Shown: positions 54,190 to 64,000, counted from the first letter of the stretch. The stretch: DNA of 64,000 bases from Prorocentrum cordatum (GCA_963575745.1 CAUYUJ010015282.1:1249651-1313650), one strand, 5' to 3'. Notes: generated from the sequence alone by a model not told the origin. Numbers and translations: made by a program.

Positions 54190-54357
54190 TTCAAGATGCG
54201 GCGGATATGGATATACGTCTTGCCTGCGAGGACGGGGAGTCCGTCGCCGCAGCGGCGCGCCGCCTGCCGTCGCTGCCCATCGGTGAGGATGCCGTGGTGC
54301 TGGTGGGGACCAACGACGCCCTGCTGGAGCTGGCCACGAGGCAGGCGGGCCACGACC
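54190..54357 (+). CDS. SGNH/GDSL hydrolase, exon with GxND block
   Basis: KFQDAADMDIRLACEDGESV then EDAVVLVGTNDALLELATRQ. VLVGTNDA is SGNH block III, whose Asn helps form the oxyanion hole. It lies in a different frame from the GDSHT exon, about 150 bases later, so an intron or frameshift lies between. The end is placed at the CCACGACCAG donor-like site. Confidence 0.6.
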
Positions 54358-54359
54358 AG

Positions 54360-55320
54360 GGGAGCTGTGCTCGTTACCCCTCTCGGGGGCCGATCGGCTT
54401 CGACGCTCCTCTCCATGGATTGTCGGGGCGGTGGGTATCCTCCAAAGGGGTACTAAAGACAGCCCCCCCTGTCGAGCGACGTGCAAAAGCGAGGTCTGCA
54501 GCATGGCCACCCGCGCTCAAGCTGCCCGGATGTATCTAAGCGCCCGCGTGTCTACGCGGCGTGCCGCGCTGGCGGCCCGCGTAAGCCACCGCGTAAGGCC
54601 GACAGGTCGTCCGGCGTAAGACCCTTTTTTCCTTCGTCGCTCAGTCGTGGCTGGTTGTCGAGGGCCGGGAACTCCAGGACCGCGCGGATGCTGCGCGTGA
54701 GCAACGGCCTCCCCGCGGAGTACGAGCCCTCCGCGCGCATCTTTGGGCACCTGCTCCGTGGGTTGCTGAGGAGCTCCCGGGGCGAGAAGGGAGGACGGGG
54801 GGAGGGAAGAGAACACGAAAGGCGGAGGGCCCAGACCCCCGCGCGTCGCGAGCAGAATCACGGAGGTGGGTTCCTGTTGCCATCCTCGGCCTCTGGGGGG
54901 GCTCGCTGGGCCCTGGGGAGATGAAACGACGGCTCGGGACGAACGGGGGGTCTTGACGAGCGGGTCGAGACCTCTTGAGGGGCCACCGTGACAAGGCGCG
55001 GCGGCATTGAGGGGGGGGGGCGGCGGGGGGGGAGGTCGGAAGAGCCAGCGAGCGAGAGCGGGAGCGGTTGGGCGGTCGGGATCAGGAGCTCAGCACCCTC
55101 CTGCTCCTTCCTGCCCCGGGGGGGAGGGGACGGGGAGCACGACTCGTGCCCCGCCGATCCTCACCCTGTTGCTCGTTCTGCACGAGCAGCATGGTGAGGA
55201 TCGGGAGGGGGACAGCGGGAGGGAGGAGGGCGGAAGGCGAGAGAGGGGATGGGGAGAGGAGGGCGGAACGGGAAAGACGAGGGAGGGGGGCAAAAGGGGG
55301 AGGCGGAGTGGGAAACAGGG
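54360..55320. other. Intron-like sequence of the SGNH gene
   Basis: GC-rich, with a coding-like peptide MLRVSNGLPAEYEPSARIFG around 54,688 that I could not place in the hydrolase fold. Confidence 0.3.
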
Positions 55321-55324
55321 GGAA

Positions 55325-55620
55325 GAGGAGGAATCATAATGGAGGAGGAGGGAGGGAGGAGGAGGGAGGGAGGAGGGAGGAGGAGGGAGGAGGAGGGGGA
55401 GGAGGAGGAGGAGAGGAGGGAGGAGGGAGGCGGGAGGAGGAGGGAGGAGGGAGGAGGAGGGAGGGAGGAGGAGGAGGAGGAGGAGGAGGAGGAGGAGGAG
55501 GAGGAGGAGGAGGAGGAGGAGGAGCAGGAGGAGGAGAGGAGGAGGAGGCAGGAGGAGGAGGAGGAGGAGGAGGAGGAGGAGCAGCAGCAGCAGCAGTAGC
55601 AGCAGCAGCGGGAGGAGAAG
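55325..55620. repeat. GGAGGA/GGAGGGA array ending in GCA units
   Basis: GGA and GGGA words over about 270 bases, finishing with (GCA)n near 55,580-55,606. Confidence 0.95.
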
Positions 55621-56059
55621 CTCTACGGGCACCCGCCCCGCTGGCCTGCCGAGGAGCTGCCCGGCACGCCGTTCGGTAGTCGTCAGCTTGCCTCCCATCG
55701 GCGAGGCGGCGGACGGGCAGGCCGCCGAGGCTCGACAGCGTTGGCACCGTGGCCGCAGTGCTGTCACTCCTCATCAGCACGCGTCGTACAGCGAGCACCG
55801 TCACCGCTATCATGCCTCTTCATCAGCAGCATCATCATCGCCATGTTCCACTTCATCCAACGTCATCGCTCGTCATCTCTCTTGCCCCCCGTCGTCGTGA
55901 CCGTCGTCCTCCTCGGGAGGCAGGGGCGGGAGGAGCAGGAGGAGGACGGGGAGGAGGAACAGGGAAGACGATGATAGGGTTGAGGGCAGAAACAAGGACG
56001 AGCAGTTCTCGGGGTCCTCGCGTGGCTCTCCCAGCTCCTCATATTGCTGCTCGTGCCAG

Positions 56060-56295
56060 TCTGCCTTTCGACACGGGCGTGTGGGGCCGAGTTTTCCCTG
56101 TCTGCCTCTTGATCTGGCCGTGAGGCGAGGAGCCTTCTCCAGTCCGCCTCTTGATACGGCTGTTTGGAGACGAGCCTTCCCCGGGTTTCTTCTTGACGTG
56201 GGTATTTTGGGGTTGGCCTTCCACAGCCTATTTCTTGATATAGCTGCATGGAGGTGAGCGTTAGTGCCTTCCCCAGCCTGCCTCTTGGCATTTCT
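56060..56295. repeat. ~43-49-bp minisatellite, five to six units
   Basis: Anchors TCTGCCTCTTGAT, TCCGCCTCTTGAT, TTTCTTCTTGAC, CTATTTCTTGAT and CTGCCTCTTGG at about 56,101, 56,143, 56,186, 56,228 and 56,277, each followed by a GAG-CCTTCC element. Confidence 0.8.
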
Positions 56296-56699
56296 GATTG
56301 CGTATGGGGTGAGCAGCAGTCTCCAGACTGGCTCTCGCTATGGCGCGGACAGGGTGGTAGCCTTCACCAGTCGTCTGTTTGTTCCCCACCCGACAGGGTG
56401 GCGTTGTTAGACCGAAAGCAAGGAGCACCCGACCCTTCTCACGCACCCTGCATACCGCGGCCGCCAGGCCTAAAGCTTGCCGGTGCTCCCACACATCCCG
56501 CCACGCGTCCTCGACGAATGGCGACTGCATACTTCGGCCGCCGGGCCCAAAGTGTGCCCATGCTCATTGGGGATTCCGTCTCTCGTTCTCCGGACGGAAT
56601 CCCGGAGCAAAATGTGTTCTAATCGCGGCGAGTTCGAGACATCTACACATATAATGATTGGTGCGTGTATTTGTGCCTCGAGGCTCGCGCTCCTCATGC

Positions 56700-56890
56700 T
56701 GGACACAGCCTGGCGGCAAGGCTGGTGGTCCTGCGTACCTTCCACACATGCCTAGTCACGAGGGACAGATCTACATGACGCAACCCAGCGGAAACGTTGG
56801 CGGCCCTGCGTACAGCCGCGCCCCTATCTGGGGGGGCACGGACCACCAGGATGTAGCCCAGCGGCAATGCTGACGGTCTTGCATACTTCG
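56700..56890. repeat. Three diverged units of a ~75-bp repeat
   Basis: CAGCCTGGCGGCAAGGCTGG, CAACCCAGCGGAAACGTTGG and TAGCCCAGCGGCAATGCTGA each precede a (CC/TC)TGCGTAC or TTGCATAC word. Confidence 0.7.
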
Positions 56891-57729
56891 ATGTGAGTTG
56901 TCTTGTCTCACCACTTGCGTGGGTGCCGAGGTCTCCTCCACCCACAGCGGCTGCGTCTGTTTCACCAGTGCCAATCGTGTACCGGGAACAGCCAATCTCA
57001 CAAGCTGTGTAATCCAGCAATGTACTCCTGCTCGTCCTCTTTTTCTCCACCTCATCCCCCGTCTTCGGGCCACCCCATTCAAACACTTTTGGGAACCAGC
57101 CGGACATCTCCCACAGCTTCCAGAAGCTTTGCAGGCCTTGTCGTCCCCATCTTCGTCCTCATACTCCTCCTCAGACACGGGGGGGCGCTCGCGCGCCCAC
57201 ATCGAGCAAATTGGGCTGGACTAGTTTGGGATGATTCAAGAGGCTTCCGCCATTCCGCCGACCTCTAGACGAAGTGAGGCCTTGTGGACGTCTTGGTGAG
57301 CGTCTTGCGCGCTGGTTCAAGACGCGTGCTGGGTGCTTGCTGGCTGTTTCTGGGGTGTCAGAGTTTCCTGTGCGCTTGCTGGCCGTTTCTTGGACGCTGT
57401 CGCGCGCATGGGATGCCTTCAAAGGTCTGGGTGTGTGGAAGGAGTGACCACCGCGCAGTTGCTACTCTACGCATGGGGCTAAATCATCCCGCGCTTCTCT
57501 GGAGGGTGCACTGAAATATGTTGCGCGTCGCGCATGAAGCGAAATGCTCCCGGCCGGAGCCACGCCGCGGATGGTTGATATAAATTTCTCTTTTATGGAT
57601 TCGGAGAATGAGGGGGGAGGAGGAAAAGGATCAAATAGATAACGACGACGGTGAGAGGAAGGAAGAAAAGGAGGAGGAACGAGTCGGTTTGTAATATTGT
57701 CTGGGCTTCGTTTGAGGCCCCCCTCAAGA

Positions 57730-58150
57730 AGCGGGGGGGTGTCCTTGGGGATTCTCGGAAGTCTTCGGGGGGCCTCATTTTGAGCATGTTTAAAGCCTCC
57801 TGGAGCTTGTGGGGGCATGTTCGGGGCCTGCTGGCGGCCCGGGTGGCGGCCTCTTGGAGCTGTGTCGAGGCTCCGGGAGGGTTTGGGGGGGCGCCCCTGG
57901 GTGGTTTTTTGGGGGCTTCTTGGAGCCAGTTGGTGGTTTTGGGAGTCATTTTTGGGGGGAGGGCTCCTCGGGCCTTTGCGGTTTTCCCCCTCTTGGGCAT
58001 TTCTTAGGGCCACACTCAAATGGTTTTTGCCGTCTTGGGGGCCTCTTGGGCCGTCTGGGGGCCCTCCTTGGCCGTATCCTAGCCGTTTGGAGGGTCTCTT
58101 GGGCCGGCTTGTGTCAGCCTGCGGGCCTCCTTGGCCGTCTTGAGCGAACA
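57730..58150. repeat. CTTGG-type minisatellite block
   Basis: GGCCTCTTGGGCCGTCTGGG, GGGGCTTCTTGGAGCC and similar words; long open frames on both strands are repeat artefacts. Confidence 0.75.
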
Positions 58151-58554
58151 GACGCCAGAGAGCCGAAAACGCGAGAATCATGCAAACAGATTATGGGGAG
58201 TCCATGTTTATTGCATCTTGAGGTCCTCTGGGAGGTCTTCTTGTGGTTTTTTCAGCGTCTTCGGTCGTCTTGAGACTATCCTGGGTGTTCTTGAGGCCCT
58301 CCGGCGTATTGGAACTCGTTCGGAGCCATCTAAGAATCTTAAATCGCATCTTGGGATGTTGGCGGGCCACGGGATGATTTGGGGGTCCGGAGCTCTCAAC
58401 GCAAGTAGTCGTATGGATTTCCAGCCATGGGTCGTTTTTGTTGCCAACCATGCTGTGGTGTTGGGTCCTCCTTTTGAAGAAAGCGCACCCCGCGTCCTTG
58501 TTCCTCTCCTATCCTCCTCCCTCCTCACATCCTTGCCGCCTGCCTCCGCATGCC

Positions 58555-59040
58555 CATGTTTCGGCACACCCCTCACACGTTTCGTGGCCCCATAGAGAAC
58601 GCTACCGAATGCCCCAGTGGCCATGTTCGCATGTGGCCGCCCCGCCCATTTCGGCGTAACCCTTACACCTTTCGTGGCCCGCTAAGGAGCTCCACCTAAG
58701 GCCCCAACGGCCATGTTCGCATGTGGCCGCCTTACCACCCCTCACACGTGTCGCGGCCCCGTAGGGAGGAAGGTCCCACTGGCAAAGTTCGCATGCGGTT
58801 TCCCATCCATTTCGGCACACCCATCACACACTCCGTGGCCTCCTGGGGAGCACCACCGAAAGCCCCAGTGGCAAAGTTCGCACGCGGGTACTCCCAATTT
58901 CGGCACACCCATCACACGCTTCGTTGCCCCATAGGGGGCTCAACCGTGTGCCTCAGTAGCAACCTTCGCATGCGTTTCCCCGGCAATTTCGGCACACCCC
59001 TCACACGTTTCGTGGCCTCATAGGGAGGTCCACCGAAGGC
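58555..59040 (+). repeat. ~89-bp tandem repeat, six units
   Basis: Each unit has TTTCGGCACACCCCTCACAC, CGTTTCGTGGCCCCATAGGG, a CCCCAGTGGCCA-type piece and GTTCGCATG. Anchors are near 58,559, 58,649, 58,735, 58,810, 58,898 and 58,987. Related inverted units lie at 40,370-40,500. Confidence 0.9.
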
Positions 59041-59235
59041 GATACCCACAACGACGGTATCCACAACTGCACATGGTTGGGCCCTTCGCCAGGATACTTT
59101 TGGAGGGGCCCAGGAACCGACCTGGGGGTCCGGAGGTCTGAGCTCAGAAGACTGGGCCCTCGTTTTTTTTGCCAAGACGTCGCAGGTCGGACAGTGCGGA
59201 CACATATTCGCGCGGTCTTGATGCAGGTGACAGTC

Positions 59236-59395
59236 AACCCGCATAGTAAGGATGAGCGATTTTCCAAGGTTGCCCTTGCATCCTTCCACTTCGGCCCATC
59301 CTTGGCCGCTTTCGCTGGCCATGCCCCGCCCGCAAAGTGCTGACATGGCCTTCCAAGGCCATGACATCCTGACCGCGCGTCCTTATTGCACGCGT
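59236..59395 (+). repeat. Dispersed repeat DR1, copy 2
   Basis: Corresponds to 9,548-9,706. It ends about 30 bases before the third SGNH exon. Confidence 0.7.
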
Positions 59396-59423
59396 TACCT
59401 GTGTGGACTCTTGTTTCGACAAG

Positions 59424-59637
59424 CTGTTGCCGCGGGGAGGAAACATGCCCTCTTCCGAGGTGGTGGGCGCCTACAACGAGCAGATCAGGGCGGCGGCCGC
59501 AGCCTGCGAGGGCGCGAAGTACGCGCCCTTCGCGGAGGCGCTAGGCCCAGCCTTGCCGCGCAACGGCGGCGGGGTGCCGTTTGACGCCTCGACGGCCGGT
59601 TTCGGGCGCTTCGTGCGCGAGATGGTGTGGCACAGGG
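59424..59637 (+). CDS. SGNH/GDSL hydrolase, third recognised exon
   Basis: The frame reads LLPRGGNMPSSEVVGAYNEQ, IRAAAAACEGAKYAPFAEAL and ends REMVWHR. A 'N..IRAAAAA' helix is what one expects between blocks III and V of SGNH proteins, where many dinoflagellate homologues carry 'NAALRAAA'-like sequence. Open sequence beyond 59,637 loses this character, and GTGGCACAG looks like an exon end. Its place is supported by being on the same strand and in the right order between the GxND and DxxH exons. Confidence 0.5.
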
Positions 59638-59639
59638 CC

Positions 59640-60205
59640 CGAAGGCCTCCCCCTCCTGCCTGCTCGTTTTCGTTTCCCTGCTCATGCTTCTTTGCAGTTC
59701 CTCTTCGCCCCGGGTCATTCCGTGGTCGCCGTCGTGCCCCTCGAGCTCGAACTCTTCGACCTCGCAGGCGGCACAAACTGCTTTTTGCTTACGACTGTCC
59801 TCGGGCCGCCCGTGCTCGCTGCGGAGGTTGTCTGCTCCTTCTGCTCCAGCCCGGGCGTGGCGCATGCTCTTATTCGGGGGCCGGGCAGCGCGCGGGAGAG
59901 CTCAGCGCTGCCCTCGCCTGAGCGCCGCACAGAATGTTGCCGAAACGTGCGCCCCGTCGCCGCGCACGTCATCTGCTGCTCGCCAATCCGGCTTGGGAGC
60001 GGGGCCGACCGCGAGAGACTAAGCCTCGCTCTCACCTAGGTGCCGCGCAGAGATAGCCCTCAAGCTGTGCTTCGGCTTGGGCGCGGCGCATGGTTTCCAC
60101 CCGCCGATTCCCGCCGAGGGCTTGCACCAAGGAGGCAACGCTTTGAGAGCACGAGTGCTTTAACACATGACACGCTGCGTGCGGAGAGCCCGCTATCCAC
60201 TCCTT
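59640..60205. other. No gene recognised (probable intron)
   Basis: GC-rich sequence; CTCGCCTGAGCGCCGCACAG and CTCACCTAGGTGCCGCGCAG are a diverged direct repeat about 100 bases apart. Confidence 0.35.
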
Positions 60206-60207
60206 GT

Positions 60208-60462
60208 CTCAGATGGGGTCGGAGTAGATGGGGTCGGAGGATCGCGCCGCATCGCCGATGCATCGGCGATGCGGCTCGATGCGGAGCCCGACCTGCTTCA
60301 CGTCGACGTTGCCGATGCATCGCCGACGTCGACGATGCATCGCCGTTGCATCGCCGATGTGTCGGCTGTGCATCGCCGATGCATCGCCGACGCATCGCCG
60401 ACGTATCGGCGAGGCGGCGCGATCCTCCGACCCCATCTAGCCCGATCCTATCTAGGAGGCGT
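60208..60462. mobile_element. Foldback (MITE-like) element, copy 1
   Basis: The left arm contains AGATGGGGTCGGAGGATCGC then GCCGC, the right arm the exact reverse complement ending CCGACCCCATCT. Arms are 25 bases, with an outer diverged duplicate (GATGGGGTCGGAG left, CGATCCTATCTAGG right). The core is a run of GCCGATGCATCGCCGATG words with CGTCGACGTT inside. Confidence 0.8.
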
Positions 60463-60477
60463 TTTTTTTTGTCTGAA

Positions 60478-60498
60478 CTCACACACACACACACTTGT
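60478..60498. repeat. (CA)n microsatellite
   Basis: Short AC dinucleotide run. Confidence 0.8.
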
Positions 60499-60787
60499 TG
60501 GGCGTCAGCGGGCAGGCGCAGCGCCATGCCGTCCGAGCAGTAACGCGGACGCGCGCGCTGGCAACGAAGGAAGCGGCAAGGCCCTCATGGGGGCAGCGGC
60601 AGGGCCTCCAGGCCCCTCTAACAACACACTTGTTTTGTCAACGGCGAGGCGGCGAACTCCGCTCCAGCGAGAAGCTAACTAGCGAATTGGCCGGCGGGGA
60701 CAGAAGGGGGGGGACGTCCGAGAGGAAGGAAGGGACGTTCAGATGTCGAAGAGTTCGACGATGAGCAGCCAGGGGGGCGCTCCAAAC

Positions 60788-60832
60788 ACACACACACACA
60801 CAAACAAACAAACAAACACACACACACATGCC
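60788..60832. repeat. (CA)n and (CAAA)n microsatellite
   Basis: Symmetrical arrangement: CACACA, AACAAACAAACAAAC, CACACA. Confidence 0.9.
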
Positions 60833-60839
60833 ATCCATC

Positions 60840-61830
60840 CCGCGCCCTGTCGATTTCTCTGCTGCCCACTGCCAGTGATCTTTACTGGTGGACGCCATCT
60901 TACTTCGGATTGCACCCACGCGCCACAACCGATCATGATGCTTGGGTGCGACGGCTTTCCCGTTTCCGCTCTCGGGCAACATTGTCCCACGCCGTGTTCG
61001 CTTCGCGCAGGAATTCGAGTATCAAATCGGCCATGTTTTTTGAACCTTGTCGTGTGGGGATTTTGCCTTTTGAACCTTTTGAACCAACCTTTTGAACCTC
61101 GGCCATCGCGTCGACGGTAGTTCTTCCAATGTTATGGGAAGGGATGGAAGCGGGTTGGGCCCGCAGCCTCACTGAGCTGTCTACGTATAGCTTCTCAAAC
61201 TCATTTTGCTGCTCTTGCTGCTGATCCTGCTCTCCTCCTTTTTTCCTCCCGCCCACTCCTACTTGCTTCTAGCGTTTTTACCACCACTTCCATTATGCTA
61301 CCACCGGTCCGCGAGCTCACACAAGCGCCTCCGCGATCGTCACTTGACCACGCCAGGCTACTGGCAGCATGCCGCCAGCGTTGGACACGAGAGGACGCAG
61401 CAAGCAGCGTGCTCCCAAGCAGTCAACCTCTTGACGCGCGGGAGGACTGTAGACGATTCAATCGGGTCGACGGGTGTGAATACAAGACGATTGTAAAGTC
61501 CAGGATGCCCGCCGTTCGCAGCAAATTCGCCCAACGGGAGATCATGTACCAAGACTGTCTTGATAACACTTCGTACTGTTATAACTCCCACTCCCGTTCC
61601 CACTCGTACTACCCCTGTTCTTATTCATAATCGTAAGTATTCCTGCTCATCCTCATCTCCCCGTGCTTCTCCCCATTTTACTTCTCGGCACCTTTACCCA
61701 CTCCCGTGCTCCTCCCATCTGCTCCTTCTTCCTCCTGTTCCTGCTTCTCCTCTCCACCCTTTGGTCGTCCTCTCCCTCCCCTCCCTGAGGGAAGAGTGAC
61801 GGAGGGGGAAGGGAAGGGCGAAGGACGAAT
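60840..61830. other. No gene recognised (probable intron)
   Basis: AT content is higher than the surroundings. A TTTTGAACC word is repeated three to four times at 61,035-61,098. Confidence 0.35.
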
Positions 61831-61934
61831 CAAGGTATAGCATCCGAACGGGATGGAAACTAGCCGATCGGACGATATGAAGGGCAGCAGCTCAGAGGGC
61901 CGCCACCAGGTGCACGCCGAAGGCGAGCACCATG

Positions 61935-62736
61935 AGCGGAGGAGGGGGGAATGGGGGCCGACCATGCGCGCAAGCGGCGGGAATGGAACCACCCCCACCC
62001 CTGCTGCACCCTTCTCCGCTGCTGGACGGCCTCCTCGCCCCGATGGGGCGAAGGCCGTGGCGACGATCTCCAGCAGCAGCTTGCTGTCGTCGCCCGAGAG
62101 GTCGTGGGCGCCCGCCGCCTGGATGAGGGCGCGGGTGTCGTCGGGAGGGGCCCCCAACCGCGAAGCCAGGGCCGCCCTCTGCGCCGACAGCGTGGCCTCG
62201 CCGCGGGACACCAGCGCCGCCAGCACTGGGTCCGCCGCGATGGAAGCCGCGCTCGCCGCCGGCGCCGTGAGCTCCGCGGGCACCGCCGCCGCCTCAAACA
62301 ACCACCGCCGCGCCAGGGGCGTCGGCCCACTCGTCGTCGATGCTGGAGGCGTCGGCGTGCGCGCCAGCCCCGACCTCCCTCCCGTCCCCCACCATGTGGG
62401 CAGCGCCATCAGCAGCGGGCCCGCCACGTCGCGCGCGGCGGCGGCGCCTCCGAGGCGCGGCAGCGCCTGCAGGAGGCTCGGCCGCCGCGGGCGCGGCAGG
62501 AGCTGCTGCGGCCGCCTCCCCACGAGGCGGTAGGGCTGCGGCAGGCGGGCGAAGCTGCGCGGCCTCGAGCTCCGCCACCGCCGCGCGGCAGGTCCCCCCA
62601 GCGGCCCAGCGGCGCGCAGCAGGCGGCAAGCCGCTGGCGTGCGCCGCGAGAGGCCCGCCGCCGCGTGAATCGGCAGCGCCGCCCCACGGGCGGCAGCCAG
62701 CGCGTTGTGCAGCTCGCGCTGCATCTGCGGCGCCAT
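61935..62736 (-). CDS. Possible antisense gene, Ala/Leu-rich protein
   Basis: On the minus strand, ATG at 62,736 opens MAPQMQRELHNALAAARGAA, followed by Pro/Arg-rich sequence and a better-looking segment AADPVLAALVSRGEATLSAQ, RAALASRLGAPPDDTRALIQ and LSGDDSKLLLEIVATAFAPS (about 62,290-62,040). The frame stays open to 61,678, but the last part is low quality, so the 3' end is arbitrary. It may be an exon of a longer minus-strand gene lying in the last intron of the SGNH gene. No domain was recognised. High GC makes long frames cheap, hence low confidence. Confidence 0.4.
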
Positions 62737-62867
62737 CCGCTCCAGGGACAGAGGCGGGCGGCGAGCGCGGCCCTGCGGCAGATTTTGGGAATGGCAAGAT
62801 GGCTCGGAGGGGGCAGGGAGGGAAGGCGGAGCAGTGGGAGGTGGGAGGGCGGAGAGGGAGGAGTCCA

Positions 62868-63012
62868 GGAGGAGGAGGAGGAGGCGGAGGAGGAGGAGGA
62901 GGAGGAGGGGGAGGAGGAGGAGGAGGAGGAGAACGAAGAGGAGGAGGAGGAGGAGGAGGAGGAGGAGGAGGAGGGAGGAGGAGGAGGAGGGGGAGGAGGG
63001 GAGGGCGAGGCC
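62868..63012. repeat. (GGA)n array
   Basis: GGA/GGGA trinucleotides immediately before the last SGNH exon. Confidence 0.95.
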
Positions 63013-63044
63013 TCCGCCCTCCCCCTCTACCGCCCCCCCGCGCG

Positions 63045-63189
63045 ACGCAGGGCGATGCCCGCCGCCCCCTCGCTGGACCAGCTTGCCCAGCGGCGCGGCC
63101 GCCGGGTGACGCACGACGGGGTCCACCTGACCGAGGCGAGCGCGGCGGTCCTCGCGGACGTGGTGGCCGCCGCGCTCGGCCCGGGCTGA
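63045..63189 (+). CDS. SGNH/GDSL hydrolase, last exon with catalytic Asp-His block
   Basis: RAMPAAPSLDQLAQRRGRRV then THDGVHLTEASAAVLADVVA and AALGPG before TGA. DGVHLT is SGNH block V, DxxH, which supplies the catalytic Asp and His; the trailing helix is typical of the C-terminus. The 5' border is uncertain because the frame is open into the GGA array. With the GDSHT and GTND exons it completes the catalytic set in the right order on one strand. Confidence 0.65.
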
Positions 63190-63244
63190 CAAGGGGCCCG
63201 GGTTGAGTTGCTGCGAGGAAGGCACAGGGCGAGTCTTGGCCTCC

Positions 63245-63412
63245 AAGATGGGGTCGGAGTTGATAGGGGTCGGAGGATCGCGCCGCACCGCCGATGCATC
63301 GGCGATGCTGTGGAGTTCGATTTTCTCCACGCCCACGTTGCCGATGCACCGCTGACGTCGCCGATGCATCGCCGATGCGGCGCGGTCTCCGGCCCCATCC
63401 AGGAGGCCTCTA
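63245..63412. mobile_element. Foldback (MITE-like) element, copy 2
   Basis: Shares GATGGGGTCGGAG, GGGGTCGGAGGATCGCGCCG and the GCCGATGCATCGGCGATG core with copy 1, and the CAGGAGGC flank after the right arm. The right arm is diverged (GCGGCGCGGTCTCCGGCCCC). Confidence 0.75.
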
Positions 63413-63479
63413 TCTAATGGCATTCGGCCCATCCCGCCACCACGCCTGGGTTGTAGGTATGAAGCCTAGTGGATGTTTG

Positions 63480-63620
63480 TTGGGATCTCGTGGGCGGGCC
63501 TCTCGGGGGCCTCTGGGAGGTGGTTTGGAGGCCTGTTGGGGGCCGTTTGGGGGCCTCTTGGGGCCCCTTCTGGGCCCCTTGAGGGCCTCCTGGGGGCCTC
63601 CTGGGTGGCCCTCTGTTCTG
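63480..63620. repeat. CTTGG-type minisatellite patch
   Basis: GGCCTCTTGGGGCCCCTTCT and GGGGCCTCCTGGG words. Confidence 0.65.
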
Positions 63621-63849
63621 GTCCCTCGGCTGCGAGCCGAGGCCGCCTGGCACGGCCCGCTCCGAGCCGGCGCGCCGGCAGCGCTGGCGCGGGCGGCCAA
63701 GGGTCGGGCGACGTATGGAGCTGTGTGCGATCTCGGATCGGCGGCGAGAGCCGCGGTCGTCCCAGGCTGAGCGATCCGCGCGGGGCGAGAGGCCGTTGGG
63801 GTGACAGTCGTTAGTCGGCGGCGAGCGAGGGGGGGGAGTGAGATGGGGA

Positions 63850-63990
63850 AGGCCCTCTCAGAAGGCGGCGGGGCTCATCAGAGGCCCTCGCGCCTTCTGA
63901 GATGTGTTCTGTTTTCCGGGGAAGGCTCAGGTAACTTCTCAGAAGGCCGGGGGACTTCCGAGCCTTTTGAGAAGGCCCGCCCCTCCTCAT
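63850..63990. repeat. TCTCAGAAGGC repeats, partly inverted
   Basis: TCTCAGAAGGC at about 63,856 and 63,937, and its inverse GCCTTCTGAGA at about 63,892. The array may continue past the window. Confidence 0.65.
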
Positions 63991-64000
63991 TCCTCCCCCC

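Overview
The window reads as nuclear DNA of a dinoflagellate. This is inferred from four things visible in the sequence: degenerate copies of the dinoflagellate trans-spliced leader (DinoSL) sitting just upstream of open reading frames; LINE fragments of the type common in dinoflagellate genomes; introns with non-canonical borders flanked by short direct repeats; and a very high load of minisatellites, GGA/GAT/CATCAC microsatellites and TTAGGG-like interstitial arrays. GC is high and most of the sequence is not coding. I cannot name the species; Prorocentrum, Polarella and Symbiodiniaceae are all plausible. No rRNA, tRNA or CRISPR array was recognised.

Layout. 1-2.8 kb: the 3' part of a von Willebrand D-like secreted or surface protein gene running into a 5'-truncated LINE. 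2.8-11.2 kb: repeats, including a ~102-bp satellite of about 19 units (4.06-6.1 kb) and a diverged inverted patch of it (8.5-8.8 kb). 11.3-15.2 kb: TTAGGG-like arrays and dispersed repeat blocks (called P, Q and S here), with two near-perfect palindromes.

15.194-39.510 kb: the main discovery, a 24.3-kb unit bounded by ~80-bp terminal inverted repeats (TIRs) and an apparent 8-bp target duplication TGTTAGGG, inserted in a TTAGGG-like array. All its genes are on the + strand: (1) a very large protein with an RNase H/hAT-like transposase signature, interrupted by one frameshift at an A9 run and probably continuing after an intron into a Pro-rich, PARP-like zinc-finger end; (2) an HU/IHF-fold DNA-binding protein; (3) a Pro/Ser-rich protein; (4) a large five-exon protein beginning with a U1-type zinc finger. 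Genes 1-3 each have a degraded DinoSL upstream, so their upstream regions look like reinserted mRNA copies. Each half of the element ends in the same kind of repeat block (CATCAC microsatellite, CTTGG-rich module, modules A and B), with A and B in opposite order.

39.5-41.5 kb: the P-Q-S blocks resume, in the order they follow the TTAGGG array at 11.3 kb, which supports the insertion model. 41.4-52.3 kb: fragmentary coding sequence (one with a 20/21 DinoSL relic), a decayed LINE ORF1, and two 1.5-1.7-kb copies of a composite GAT/GATCGA satellite, one of which sits like an intron inside a short reading frame. 52.3-63.2 kb: a 510-bp GGA array and then exons of an SGNH/GDSL hydrolase spread over ~9 kb with repeat-filled introns, a possible antisense gene in its last intron, and two copies of a small foldback element. 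The end of the window is repeat sequence.
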